DNA from: Aristolochia californica
Taxonomy: Eukaryota; Streptophyta; Magnoliopsida; Piperales; Aristolochiaceae
NCBI GenBank assembly: GCA_029961685.1
Contig: JARWKL010000002.1
Coordinates: 28,054,908 to 28,118,907 of the forward strand
Length of the DNA stretch: 64,000 bases
Direction of reading: 5' to 3'
How positions within the stretch are numbered: position 1 is the stretch's first letter; each line of letters opens with the position of its first letter. The position numbers and the translations under genes are program-made. The notes under the pieces were generated by a model. That model saw only the letters and a program-made list of their open reading frames with translations. It had not been told where the DNA came from and ran no database searches. Below are positions 49,388 through 59,500 of this stretch, one piece after another.

Positions 49388-50291
49388 ATAAACTCTAAAA
49401 TTTTCATTTTGTTGTGATCTATTTGCCTGATCTTTTTTTTTTTCGAGAAAAATAAGAGAGTGAAAACTCAAGTTTGGATTTGGAAAAAAATTGAACATCC
49501 AAAATTTAAATGCACAAATATTGAGAGAGATAATTCCAAAAAGTATCTATGACTTTTAAGGATTGTAAACTCTTTTATTTTTTTATATATTAGGTTTTGC
49601 AATCATCAGAAAAGAGGGGACGAGGCATTTTTAGCTGAGTGTTGACTCCCACACCATAAGTCATTTCTAACAAAAATTATAGCTGTTACACATAATTAAT
49701 CAATCAAAACATTTACGATGATCTATGATTGTTAGGTCCGCTTTTTTTAGATAGGCAAAAAGTGGTTTGTTTGGCTCTGGTAAATATCCCACCGCATGTT
49801 AACTTGAGAATTTAATTTTTTCTACTCCTTGAAACTTTTGGATCATTAGGCCATTTACATCTTCAACATGTTTCAGGCATGCATATCCATTTTTAAAACA
49901 TGTTAGGATCAATTAGAAATCTATTTCTTATCAAATTCCACCAAGCTATTAGGTGTTGTACTAGAAGAATTTCCAAAACATCGATAACAAAACTTTGGTG
50001 TTCATTTTTAGTGCGTTAAATAATTTTCTTCAGTTACATTTCTTAAAGTTTTCAATTTTTTGCATACATAAACTCTAAAATTTTCTTTTTGTTGAGAACT
50101 TTTTGCCTTATCTTTTTGTTTACGAGAAAAATGGGAGAGTGAAAACTCAAGTTTGGATTTGAAAAAAAATTGAACATCCAAAATGGAAATGTACAAATGC
50201 TGAGAGAGATAATTCCAAAAAGTATATGAGATTTTTAAGGATTTTTAACTCTTTTAGTTTTTTATATATTAGGTTTTGCATTCATCAAAAA

Positions 50292-50315
50292 GGGGGGGGG
50301 GGGGGGGGGGGGGGG
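50292..50315 (-). repeat. Poly(G) tract, 24 nt
   Basis: G run between TTCATCAAAAA and ATGCATTTTTAACTG, at the standard module position. Confidence 0.93.
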
Positions 50316-51262
50316 ATGCATTTTTAACTGAGTGTTGACTCCCAAATCATAAGTCATTTCTAACAAAAATTATAGCCGTTACACATCATTAACTGATGAA
50401 AACATTTACGGTGATCCATGACTATTAGGCCCGCTTTTTGTGAATAGTTAAAAAGTGGGTTGTTTGGCTCTTGTAAATATCCCACCGCACATTAACTTGA
50501 GAATTTAATTTTTCCTACTCAAAAATTTTGGATCATTAAGTCATTTGCATCTTCAACATGTTTCAGGCATGCATATCCATATTTAAAACATGTTATGATC
50601 AGTTTAGAAATCTCTTTCTTATAAAATTCCACCAAGCTATCAGGGGTTGTACTTGTGGAATTTCCCAAACATGGATAACAGAACTTTGGTGTGCATTTTA
50701 AGTGAGTGAAATAATTTTCTTCACTTAAATTTATTATAGTTTTCAATTTTTAGCATACATAAACTCTAAAATTTTCATTTTGTTTTGATCTATTTGCCTT
50801 ATCGTTTTGTTTACGAGAAAATGGGAGAGTAAAAACTCAAATTTGGATCTGAAAAAAATTGATCATCCAAAATGGAAATGCACAAATGCTGAGAGAGATT
50901 ATTCCAAAAAGTATATGTGATTTATAAGGATTGTAAAATCTTTTATTTTTTTGTATATTAGGTTTTGCAATCATTGAATAAGGGGGGGGGGGGGTGCGCA
51001 CGAGGGTTGGCATTTTTAACTGAGTGTTGATTCCCAAACCATAAGTCATTTCTAACAAAAATTATAGCCGTTACACATCATTAATCAATCAAAACATTTA
51101 GGATGATCTATGATTTTTAGGTCAGCTTTTGTAAATAGGAAAAAAGTGGGTTGTTTGGCTCTAGTAAATATCTCACCACACGTTAACTTGAGAATTCAAT
51201 TTTTCTTACTCGAAATTTTTGGAAAATTAGGTCATTTGCATCTTTAACATGTTTCAGACATG

Positions 51263-51267
51263 CATAT
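51263..51267. repeat. Target-site duplication CATAT (left)
   Basis: CATAT before the LTR start at 51268; repeated at 56599-56603. Joining the flanks gives GCATATCCATATTT, the normal satellite sequence. Confidence 0.92.
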
Positions 51268-51906
51268 TGTTGAATTTAGGATCCATTTTCCATGATCAAG
51301 AACAAGAGAAAGAAGAAATGAAAACGAGAAAAGAGGAGGACAGCTCTCGGTAGATTAGAGAAAAAATAAAAAATAAAAGGGTGAGTTGCATCAACTAAGG
51401 AGAGGGAGAGAGAGAACCAACTCGGGATTGAATGTGTGACTTTCTTACTTCCAAATTATATCACCTCTATTTATAGTAGAGGAGGAGGTAGAGTCCTTAT
51501 ACAACTTGTCATTCAATCCTAATTACATTCCAACTCTAACTCTTCAATATAAGTAAGTCTATTCAAACTAGAACTTCTAGAAGACTAATAGGAGTAGAAC
51601 TAGGAGTCCTTTATTACCCATCAGATTTTAAGGGATAAGCCAGCTTGTGGCCTTATCCTTGTGGGCCCCTCATGATCCTCTAGTGCACCTTGATAAGGGT
51701 GTCAGCTCGTGAGATCTTTGTGGATCCCACTATCTTCAAGTCTTCTAAATCAATTCAGCTTGTGCTTCTTGATTCCTTAACTCGTGCTTGCTTTGGGAGA
51801 AGACTCTTCTTGGTGTCCCAAGTCCTCTAGGATTTTTCTTGATGACATATGTCCTCATGGTGAGTCCCACCAGCTCGAGCACCATGGTGGGCCCTACATT
51901 GTAACA
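51268..51906 (-). repeat. 3' LTR of copia element (639 bp)
   Basis: On the + strand reads TGTTGAATTTAGGATCC to CTACATTGTAACA. It matches 55958-56598. Its middle resembles the middle of the solo LTR at 12001-12401. Confidence 0.95.
51467..51476 (-). promoter_or_regulatory. TATA box of copia 3' LTR
   Basis: CTATAAATAG on the - strand, a strong plant TATA consensus, within the LTR. The equivalent in the 5' LTR is at 56158-56167. Confidence 0.65.
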
Positions 51907-51929
51907 CTCCCCCTCAACCTGGGGGTGAG
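51907..51929 (-). other. Copia polypurine tract
   Basis: On the - strand the sequence CCCCCAGGTTGAGGGGGAG abuts the 3' LTR start TGTTACAATG. The same tract precedes the LTR at 46110. Confidence 0.9.
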
Positions 51930-52441
51930 AAGACGACATAAACACCCTGCTTACTGCATATGGTAGACATAATCTTGTGAGTAATTGGTTTGGTGAGGAG
52001 ACTGGATTCAATGCAATATGTATTGCTGCTTGGTTATCACAGTATAGGTCCATTGGAGCTTCTTTATAAAATCCCAATTCAATGAGAAGGGACATTATCC
52101 ATAAAAGTTCACTTACAATGTATGACATGGCTCTGTATTCTGCTTATGCACTTGACCGTGCTACTACATTTTGTTTTTTTCTTTTGGATGTCACGAAATT
52201 TCCTCCAACCATCGTGCAAAAACCAGAAGTAGATTTTCTTTCATCTGAGGATCCAGCCCAGTCTGCATCCGCAAATCCCTCAATGTTGAAGTGATCATGT
52301 TTTTTATAGAGGAGCCCCTTTTAAATAACGTAGTATCCTCTCAAGTCCTTGCCAATGACTAAGTTGTGGCTTGTACATGTACTGACTTACCACAGTTACT
52401 GCATATGAAATGTCTGGCCTCGTTACACATAGGTAAATAAG
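51930..52441 (-). pseudogene. Copia RNase H remnant
   Basis: Translation of the - strand gives GFADADWAG (first catalytic Asp region, ~52265-52285), then MSYIVSELLWIMSLLIELGF and LYCDNQAAIHIALNP (~52010-52055), both standard copia RNase H motifs. After ALNP the expected continuation is missing and the frame runs through the PPT into the LTR, stopping at 51745. RNase H removes the RNA strand during reverse transcription; here the C-terminal part is deleted and stops lie upstream between RT and RNase H. Confidence 0.88.
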
Positions 52442-52852
52442 TCATCCCACTAACCTTTGATATTTGCCAATATCAACATGTTCTCCAGTGCCTCCACATA
52501 ATTTTGTATTTGCATCCATAGGACTGTCTACCGGTTTGCATCCCATCATAGTTGTTTCTTCTAGTAGATCAAGTGCATATTTTCTTTGGGATAGAATAAT
52601 CCCATGTCTGGATTGTAAGACCTCAATCCCCAAAAAATATTTCAGTAATCCAAGATCCTTCGTCTTGAATTCAGCACATATTCTTTCTTTTATTTTTTGA
52701 ATGCCCTCAAAATCACTCTCAGTTAAAATAATATTATCAACATAAACAGCTAGAATCACCTTACCTCTTGATGTGTTCTCAATAAAGACTGTGTGGTCTG
52801 CAGAGCATCTGTATAAACCTGCCCATATGATGGCTTGACTAAAATTTCTCAA
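52442..52852 (-). pseudogene. Copia reverse transcriptase, C-terminal part (YVDN active site)
   Basis: 136-codon frame with copia RT motifs in order: SADHTVFIE, VILAVYVDNIIL, DLGLLKYFLGIEV, GIILSQRKYALDLL and PVDSPMDANTKL, ending at KYQRLVG followed by a stop. The active site, normally YVDD, is YVDN (52733-52744): a GAT/GAC-to-AAT change at the second metal-binding Asp, expected to abolish polymerase activity. It lies in a different frame from the upstream RT piece, so a frameshift separates them. Confidence 0.95.
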
Positions 52853-53109
52853 ACCATGCCCGTGGGGATTGCTTTAGCCCATATAGAGATTTTTAAAGGC
52901 GAGATACGGACTCCCCCCTCAACCACATATCTAGGTGGTTGTTGCATATAAATCTCTTCTTTGAAATCACCATTGAGAAATGCGTTTTTAACATCCAGTT
53001 GATATATGGGCCAAGAAGAATTATCTGCCAAGGATAATAAATGTCTCATCATAATCAATGTCATAGCATTGAGTGTAACCTTTGGCAACCAGTCGTGCAA
53101 TGGTCCCAT
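52849..53109 (-). pseudogene. Copia reverse transcriptase, middle part
   Basis: Contains QLDVKNAFLNGDFKEEIYMQ followed by PPRYV, the RT segment with the first catalytic Asp (QLDVKNAFL). It is out of frame with both the N-terminal RT piece (53021-53280) and the YVDN piece, and the reading after PPRYVVEGG is lost to a frameshift or small deletion. Confidence 0.93.
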
Positions 53110-53280
53110 CCGGATTATGTTTTACTGTATAAACCCACTTGCAACCAACCAGAGACCATGTGTGATTATCATTAAGGGCCTTCATCTCTTCGTCGATTGC
53201 TGCCTTCCACCTGGATGTTGTAGAGCCTCTTGATATGACGATGGAACAAATATGGAGGAAATAGAAGAAAGAAACTGACA
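53021..53280 (-). pseudogene. Copia reverse transcriptase, N-terminal part
   Basis: WKAAIDEEMKALNDNHTWSL, then VGCKWVYTVKHNPDGTIARL and VAKGYTQCYDIDYDETF, the conserved start of copia RT. Compared with the family, a short block is missing between TWSLV and GCKWVY and another before ARLVAKGYTQ. The frame stops at 53021. Overlap with the next RT piece in another frame marks a frameshift around 53050-53105. Confidence 0.93.
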
Positions 53281-53730
53281 ACATAGAGGTGAAAGGCGAT
53301 GAAGAGACACAAAATTGGAGATAGGATGAGAAGTAGAAGGTTGAGTGCATGAACGAGGTTCTTTTCTTATAGCAATAGGATGAGTATCAAATTCAGGACC
53401 AAAAACAACTAGTGCTGAAGGACTTACCTCTGGTGGATCCGACAACTCGGCAGGTGTGGTATCGGCCACTGTCTCTGGGGGCTGAACAATCTCTATATCA
53501 CGAGGCACAACCGGTCGAGGATAACTTGATACTGATGACATACCAGGTAGAGCGCTATCAGAATAATATGAGGAGTCTTCAAAGAATGTTACATCCCTGG
53601 ACACAACTAAACATTGCAAAAGGGGACTATAAAAAACGTAACCCTTCTGTGTTGAAGAGTATCCCAAAAAGATACACTTTATAGATTTAGGGTCAAGTTT
53701 GTTGTGTCTAGGTAAAAGTATTATGCACAA
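53182..53730 (-). pseudogene. Copia integrase C-terminus and linker to RT
   Basis: KLDPKSIKCIFLGYSSTQKG with YVFYSP and VVSRDVTFFE is the standard copia integrase C-terminal motif, followed by a Pro/Ser-rich linker (about residues 65-140) that leads to RT. It shares a frame with the protease piece but not with the integrase core. Confidence 0.92.
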
Positions 53731-54004
53731 AACATTGACAACCGAAGACTTTCAATGGTAATGCAAACGGATCATCAAGTGGTCAAAGTTTAGAGTAGGG
53801 GGATTTATTCCAAAGAACAATAGATGGTAAATGATTTATAAGAAAACACATTGTAAGGACAGCATGGGGCCAATAAAAATATGGAACTTTCATGGCATAT
53901 AATAGAACTCAAGCTACCTCAAGAATATGACGATTTTTCTGTTCAGCAACACCGTTTTGTTGAGGAGTGTAGGCACATGATGTCTGATGGATAATGCCAT
54001 TCTC
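53731..54004 (-). pseudogene. Copia integrase, segment with catalytic Glu, several stops
   Basis: - strand translation includes [20 protein letters not shown], which holds the catalytic Glu (53942-53944). A stop separates it from the core to its 5' side at 54005-54007, another stop follows LEVA, and more occur before KLDPKSIK. Confidence 0.88.
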
Positions 54005-54565
54005 TTAACGAAAGGAGTCAAGGTCTTTTGAAATATACTCTTTGGTATTATCAGACCGGAGGATTTTTATCTTCTGACCAAATTGTGTGAGTACCATCGC
54101 ATAAAAAGATTTAAAAATAGATGGTATCTCATAACTCTCCTTAAAAACAAACAACCAAGTTGTGCAAGTGAAATCATCAATAAAAGTGATAAAATATTTG
54201 GCTTGAGAGATATTAGAGACACTCAAAGGCCACCAAACATCAGTATGAATCAATGAAAAAGGAATGTTACTTTTGACTTCTAGAAGAGGAAAGTATGTAC
54301 TCCTTCGATGTTTACTTAACAGACATACCTCACAACTGAATCCTGACCTTATCTTAAGAGATGGAAACATATGATGAAGAGATTGTATGGAAGGATGTCC
54401 CAACCGATTGTGCCATAATCGTGTCTCATTATCAATAGTAGACACCATATTGACCTTTGGCATGTCCAAGTAGTAGAGCCCCCCTTGTTCATGGCCTCCA
54501 CCAATCACCTGCTTCGTTATAAGATCCTGAAAACACATGAAGTAGTTGTGAAAGTAACCGTGCAA
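54005..54565 (-). pseudogene. Copia GAG-pre-integrase zinc finger and integrase core
   Basis: GGLYYLD, then LWHNRLGHPS and CEVCLLSKHRR form the HHCC zinc finger. Two catalytic Asps follow, in SLIHTDVWWP and KILRSDNTKEY. Normally the first motif reads DVWGP, so Gly-to-Trp is a further change. The frame starts inside the protease frame, showing a frameshift near 54520-54565. Confidence 0.94.
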
Positions 54566-54990
54566 TTAAAATATTTTGTAAGATGACTCACAGAGAGCAT
54601 GCTTAAACGAAAGGAAGGAACAAAAAGAATATCATTGTGTGAAAGTGATGGGGTGATAGAAGTGGAACCTTGGACTTTGGTTTGAGAACCGTCAGCTATG
54701 GTAACAAACTTGTGTGAAAGACTCAAAGATAAAGAATGTAATAGAGTTTTGTTACCTGTGGAGGCTCCTGAATCAATTATCCATGATGAAGAGGAGGCAT
54801 ATAGCATACCTAAAGCCGTAGTGGCAGCAGTAGTGGGAGAGGGGCTAGGAGAAGACCCTTGCATGGTCTTTATTTTCTGAAATAATTCATACTCTTCATC
54901 AATAATAATTTTATGTGTAGCTGGTGTTGGGGGATGGTTTGCTTGCGCATCACTAATGAGGGCTTGATTAGCCCTTGTTGATTCTGACAT
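54517..54990 (-). pseudogene. Copia aspartic protease
   Basis: SSSWIIDSGAS gives the catalytic DSGA (54763-54774), with VTIADGSQTKVQG and LFVPSFRLSMLSVSHLTKYF downstream, the usual copia protease signature. The protease cuts the Gag-Pol polyprotein. Upstream residues are Pro/Ser/Thr-rich linker. The active-site residues are intact, but the frame is broken on both sides. Confidence 0.94.
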
Positions 54991-55011
54991 GTCATTAGCC
55001 TTTTAGCATAT

Positions 55012-55134
55012 TTATTTATTGTGGCCATATCTACCACAGTAAATGCATGCCCTATAATGGCACTGGTCTATAGTGTGGCCCCGAAATTGACAATGAGTGC
55101 ATTTAAATATCATCTGTTCTGCCAGCACTATAGG
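55012..55134 (-). pseudogene. Copia Gag zinc knuckle
   Basis: CTHCQFRGHTIDQC fits the CX2CX4HX4C zinc knuckle of Gag nucleocapsid, followed by CIYCGRYGHNK. It is in frame with the protease but cut from it by a stop at 55012-55014. Upstream it joins Gag in another frame, with most of the region between capsid and knuckle missing. Confidence 0.88.
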
Positions 55135-55498
55135 GTCTATGCATAGTATCAGGGCTTGAATATAGTTTAGTACATGTCTCCAAAATATGTTTAGCAGTGT
55201 CAAGATGAATAACATTACTAGAGACATGTGCTTCCATCCTATTTATCATCCAACCAATTACCAAAGTATCATTCTTCAGCCATTTCATATAAAAAATATC
55301 ATCTTCATCAATAGTTGGTCCTCGGGTAGTGAGGTGACCAAGTAGGTCTTTGGTTATGAGAAACCTCCTAACCGAGGTGGACCAAATCATAAAATTTGAT
55401 ACCCCACATAAGGCTATGGTGGTGATTTTCAGTATATCACCTTTGATATTCATATTCTCATCATCCATGATAGGCTCTTGTTCTTCAAAAAACTTCAA
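55103..55498 (-). pseudogene. Copia Gag, capsid-like N-terminal part
   Basis: ATG at 55498, about 450 nt from the PBS. FMIWSTSVRRFLITKDLLGH, then KNDTLVIGWMINRMEAHVS and AKHILETCTKLYSS match the UBN2-type Gag of plant copia elements. After about residue 115 the normal Gag continuation is lost and the frame ends out of phase with the zinc knuckle. Gag forms the cytoplasmic virus-like particle; this copy is truncated. Confidence 0.88.
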
Positions 55499-55945
55499 AT
55501 AATATCACCAAGTAGCACTTCTTCAATCAACTCGGTATATGTAAATATAGCATCAATGCTAAATAATTTTTTTTCTAGAAAACCACTCATAAGAGGCTCA
55601 ATATAAATCTTCTATTATCATGGAAATCTTATCCCATGAAAAAAAAATCAATAATCTGAGTATGGACTGGTCACGACAAACAAAATTTCCAAACCGATAA
55701 AACAGTTTTGATAGCTCCTTCTAGATAGAGGGGCATGCCTATTAATAACATAATAAGATGAAAGCTTTCACATATTCATCCTTGAATCATCATCTTAAAA
55801 CGAGAACCAGAAGCATAAAAAAAATATATTTGAACATATAACTCATGGCAAGTGTTCTTCCTTCATACATACAAGAGCCTTCTTTGAGTGGTGTTGATCA
55901 TTACTTCTCTAGAGCATTCCTTTGTCGAGGGATCCTAAATATGTT
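55499..55945 (-). other. Copia 5' leader
   Basis: Stretch of ~450 nt between PBS and gag ATG. I see no ORF of note; AT-rich, consistent with an untranslated leader. Confidence 0.7.
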
Positions 55946-55957
55946 GCTCTGATACCA
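55946..55957 (-). other. Primer binding site, initiator tRNA-Met
   Basis: TGGTATCAGAGC on the - strand, directly next to the 5' LTR, a perfect match to the classical plant copia primer site. Confidence 0.97.
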
Positions 55958-56598
55958 TGTTGAATTTAGGATCCATTTTCCATGATCACGAACAAGACAA
56001 AGAAGAAAGAAAAACAAGAAAAGGGGAGAAAAACTCTTGGTAGAGAAGAGAAAAAAATAAAAAATAAAAGGGTGAGCTGCGTCAAGTAAGGAGAGGGAAA
56101 GAGAGAACCAACTCGGGATTTAATGTGTGAATTTCTTAATTCCGAATTACAACTCCTCTATTTATAGTGGAGGAAGAGGTAGAGTCTTTATACAACTTGT
56201 CATTCAATCCTAATTACATTCCAACTCTAACTCTTCAATATAAGTAAGTCTATTCAAACTAGAACTCCTAGAAGACTAATAGGAGTAGAACTAGGAGTCC
56301 TTTATTACCACCAGATCATAAGGGATCAGCCAGCTCGTGGCCTTATCCTTGTGGGCCCCTCATGATTCTCCAGTGGACATTGATAAGAGTGCCAGCTCGT
56401 GAAATCTTTGTGGGTCCCACTTGATCTTCAAGTCTTCTAAATCAATTCAGCTTGTGCTTCTAGATTCCTTAACTCGTGCTTGCTTTGGGAAAAGACTCTT
56501 CTTGGTGTCTCATGTCCTCTAGGATTCTTCTTGATGATGTACGTCCTCATGGTGGGTCCCACCAGCTCAAGCACCATGGTGGGCCCCACATTGTAACA
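55958..56598 (-). repeat. 5' LTR of copia element (641 bp)
   Basis: On the + strand reads TGTTGAATTTAGGATCC to CCACATTGTAACA and matches 51268-51906. As the upstream LTR it would drive transcription toward lower coordinates. Confidence 0.95.
56158..56167 (-). promoter_or_regulatory. TATA box of copia 5' LTR
   Basis: CTATAAATAG on the - strand, identical to the 3' LTR copy. A start site would be expected ~30 nt downstream, near 56125. Confidence 0.7.
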
Positions 56599-59500
56599 CA
56601 TATCCATATTTAAAACTTGTTAGGATCAATTAGAAATTTCTTCCTTATAAAACACCACCAACCTATTAGGGCTTGTACAAGTGGAATTTCCCAAACATGG
56701 ATAACAAAACTTTGGTGTTCATTTTTAGTGCGTGAAATAATTTTCTTCACTTAAATTTATTATAGTTTTCAATTTTTTGCATACATGAACTCTAAAATTT
56801 TCATTTTGTTGGGATCTATTTGCCTTATCTTTTTGTTTACGAGAAAAATGGGAGAGAGAAAACTCAAGGTTGGATTTGAAAAAAAATTGAACATCCAAAA
56901 TGGAAATGCACAAATTCCCAGAGAGATAAATCCTACAAGTTTCTGTAATTTCTAATGACTATAAACTGTTTTAGTTTTTTATATATTAGGTTTTGCAATC
57001 ATCGAAAAATGGGGGGCGAGGCATTTTTAACTGCGTGTTGACTCCAAAACCATAAGTCATTTCTAACCAAAATTATAGCCGTTACACATCATTAATCGAT
57101 CAAAATATTTACAATGATTTATGATTGTTAGGTCCGCTTTTTTTAATTAGGCAAAAAGTGGGTTGTTTGGCTCTTGTAAATATCCCACCGCAAGTTAACT
57201 TGAGAATTTAATTTTTTCTACTCAAAATTTTTGGATCATTAGGTCATTTGCATCTTCAAAATGTTTCAGACATGCATATCCATATTTAAAACATGTTAGG
57301 ATCAATTAGAAATCTCTTTCTTATAAATTCTACCAAGCTATTAGGGGTTGTACAAGTGGAATTTCCCAAACATGGATAACAAAACTTTGGTGTTCATTTT
57401 TAGTGTGTGAAATAATTTTCTTCACTAACATTTATTATAGTTTTCAAAACTTTGCACACATAAACTCTTAAATTTTCATTTTGTTGTGATCTATATGCCT
57501 TTACTTTTTGTTTAAAACAAAAATGGGAGAGTGAAAATTCAATTTTGGATTTGAAAAAAAATTTGAACATCCAAAATGGAAATGCACAAATGCTGAGAGA
57601 GATAATTCCAAAAAGTATCTATGATTTTTAAGGATTGTAAACTCTTTTCGTTTTTCATATATTTATGTTTTTCAATCATTAGAAAAGGAGGGGTGAGGCA
57701 CTTTTAACTGAGTGTAGACTCCCAAACCATAAGTCATTTCTAATAAAAATTATAGCCGTACACATCATTAATCGATCAAGACATTTACGATGATCTATTA
57801 ATGTTATGTCCTCTTTTTTTAAAATGGCTAAAAGTGGGTTGTTTGGCTCTGGTAAATAATCCACCAAGCTATTAGGTGTTGTACTATTAGAATTTCTTAT
57901 AAAACATGTTAGGATCAATTAGTAATCGCTTTTTTATAAAATTCCACCAAGCTATTAGGTGTTGTACTAGTGGAATTTCTCAAACATGGATAACAAAACT
58001 TTGATTTTCTTTTTTACTGCGTGAAATAATTTTCTTCAGTTACATTTATTATAGTTTTCAATTTTTTGCATACGTAAACTCTAAAATTTTCATTTTGTTG
58101 TGATCTATTTGCCTTAACTTTTTGTTTACGAGAAAAATGGAAGAGTGAAAACTAAAGTTTGGATTTGAAAAAAAATTGAACATCCAAGATGGAAATACAC
58201 AAATGATGAGAGAGATAATTCCAAAAAGTATCTGTGATTTTTAAGAATTGTAATTCCTTTTAGTTTTTTATATATTAGGTTTTGCAATCATCAAAAAAAG
58301 GGGAGGGGGAGGGGGTGGGGGTGGGGTGGACAAGGCGTTTTTAACTGAATGTTGACTCAGTAACCATACGTCATTTGAAACAAAAATTACAGCAGTTACA
58401 CATCATTAATCGATCAAAACATATACGATTATCTATGATTGTTAGGTCTGCTTTTTGTAAATAGACAAAAACTGGGTTGTTTGGCTCTTGTAAATCTCCC
58501 ACTACACATTAACTTGAGAATTTAATTTTTTCTACTCCTTGAAATATTTGGATCATTAAGTCATTTGCATCTTCAACATGTTTCAGGCATGCATATCCAT
58601 ATTTAAAACATGTTAGGATTAATTAGAAATTTCTTTCTTATAAAATTCCACCAAGCAATTAGGGGTTGTTCTACTGAAATTTCCCAAACAAGGATAAAAA
58701 ACTTTGGTGTTCATTTTTAGTGCGTGAAATAATTTTATTCACTTACATTTATTATATTTTTCAATTTTTTTCATACATAAAATCTAAATTTTTCATTTTG
58801 TTGTGATTTATTTTTCTTATCTTTTTTTTTACGAGAAAAATAAGAGAGTGAAAACACAAGTTTGGATTTGAAAAAACATTGAACATCCAAAATGGAAATG
58901 CACAAATATTGAGAGAGATAAATCCAAAAAATATCTGTGATTTTTAAGGATTTTAAACTCTTTTAGTTTTTTATATATTAGGTTTTGCAACCATTGAAAA
59001 AGGGCGGGGGAGGCATTTTTAATTGAGAGTTGACTCCCAAACCATAAGTTATTTCTAAAAGAAATTATAGCCGATACACATCATTAATATATCAAAACAT
59101 TTATGTTGATCCATGATTGTTAGGTGCACCTTTTGTAAATAGGCAAAAAGTGGGTAGTTTGGCTTTGGTAAATATCCCACCGCACGTTAACTTTAGAATT
59201 TAATTTTTTCTACTCCTTGAAATTTTTGGATCATTAGGTCATTTGTATCTTCAATATGTTTCAGGCATGCATAACTATAGTTAAAACATGTTAGGATCAA
59301 TTAGAAATCTCTTTCGTATAAAATTCTATCAAGCTATTAGGGGTTGTACTAGCGGAATTTCCCAAAAATGGATAAAAAAATTTTGGTGATCATTTTTAGT
59401 GTGTGAAATAATTTTCTTCACTTAAATTTATTATAGTTTTCAATTTTTTGCCTTTATAGACTCTAAAATTTTCTTTTTGTTGTATTCTATTTGCCTTATC

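Larger units (their letters stand above)
49388..51267 (-). repeat. Long-monomer satellite array, - orientation (fourth block)
   Basis: About 2.8 monomers, opening with the right target duplication ATAAA (49388-49392). G runs at 50292-50315 (24 nt) and 50982-50994 (13 nt, followed by TGCGCACGAGGG). The block ends at the CATAT target duplication of the copia element. Confidence 0.95.
51268..56598 (-). mobile_element. Ty1/copia LTR retrotransposon, structurally complete but decayed
   Basis: A 5.3-kb element on the - strand with two ~640-bp LTRs, a PBS for initiator tRNA-Met, a PPT and a 5-bp target duplication. Going 5' to 3' on the - strand, the domain order is gag, zinc knuckle, protease, integrase, reverse transcriptase, RNase H, which is the copia order. 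The polyprotein is split across several frames with stops, frameshifts and internal deletions. The LTRs differ by several percent by eye (denser differences in the first ~220 bp). Lineage within copia not assigned. Confidence 0.96.

Noticed and set aside
52082..54880. + strand frames within the copia element
   Set aside because: All lie opposite recognised copia domains on the - strand.
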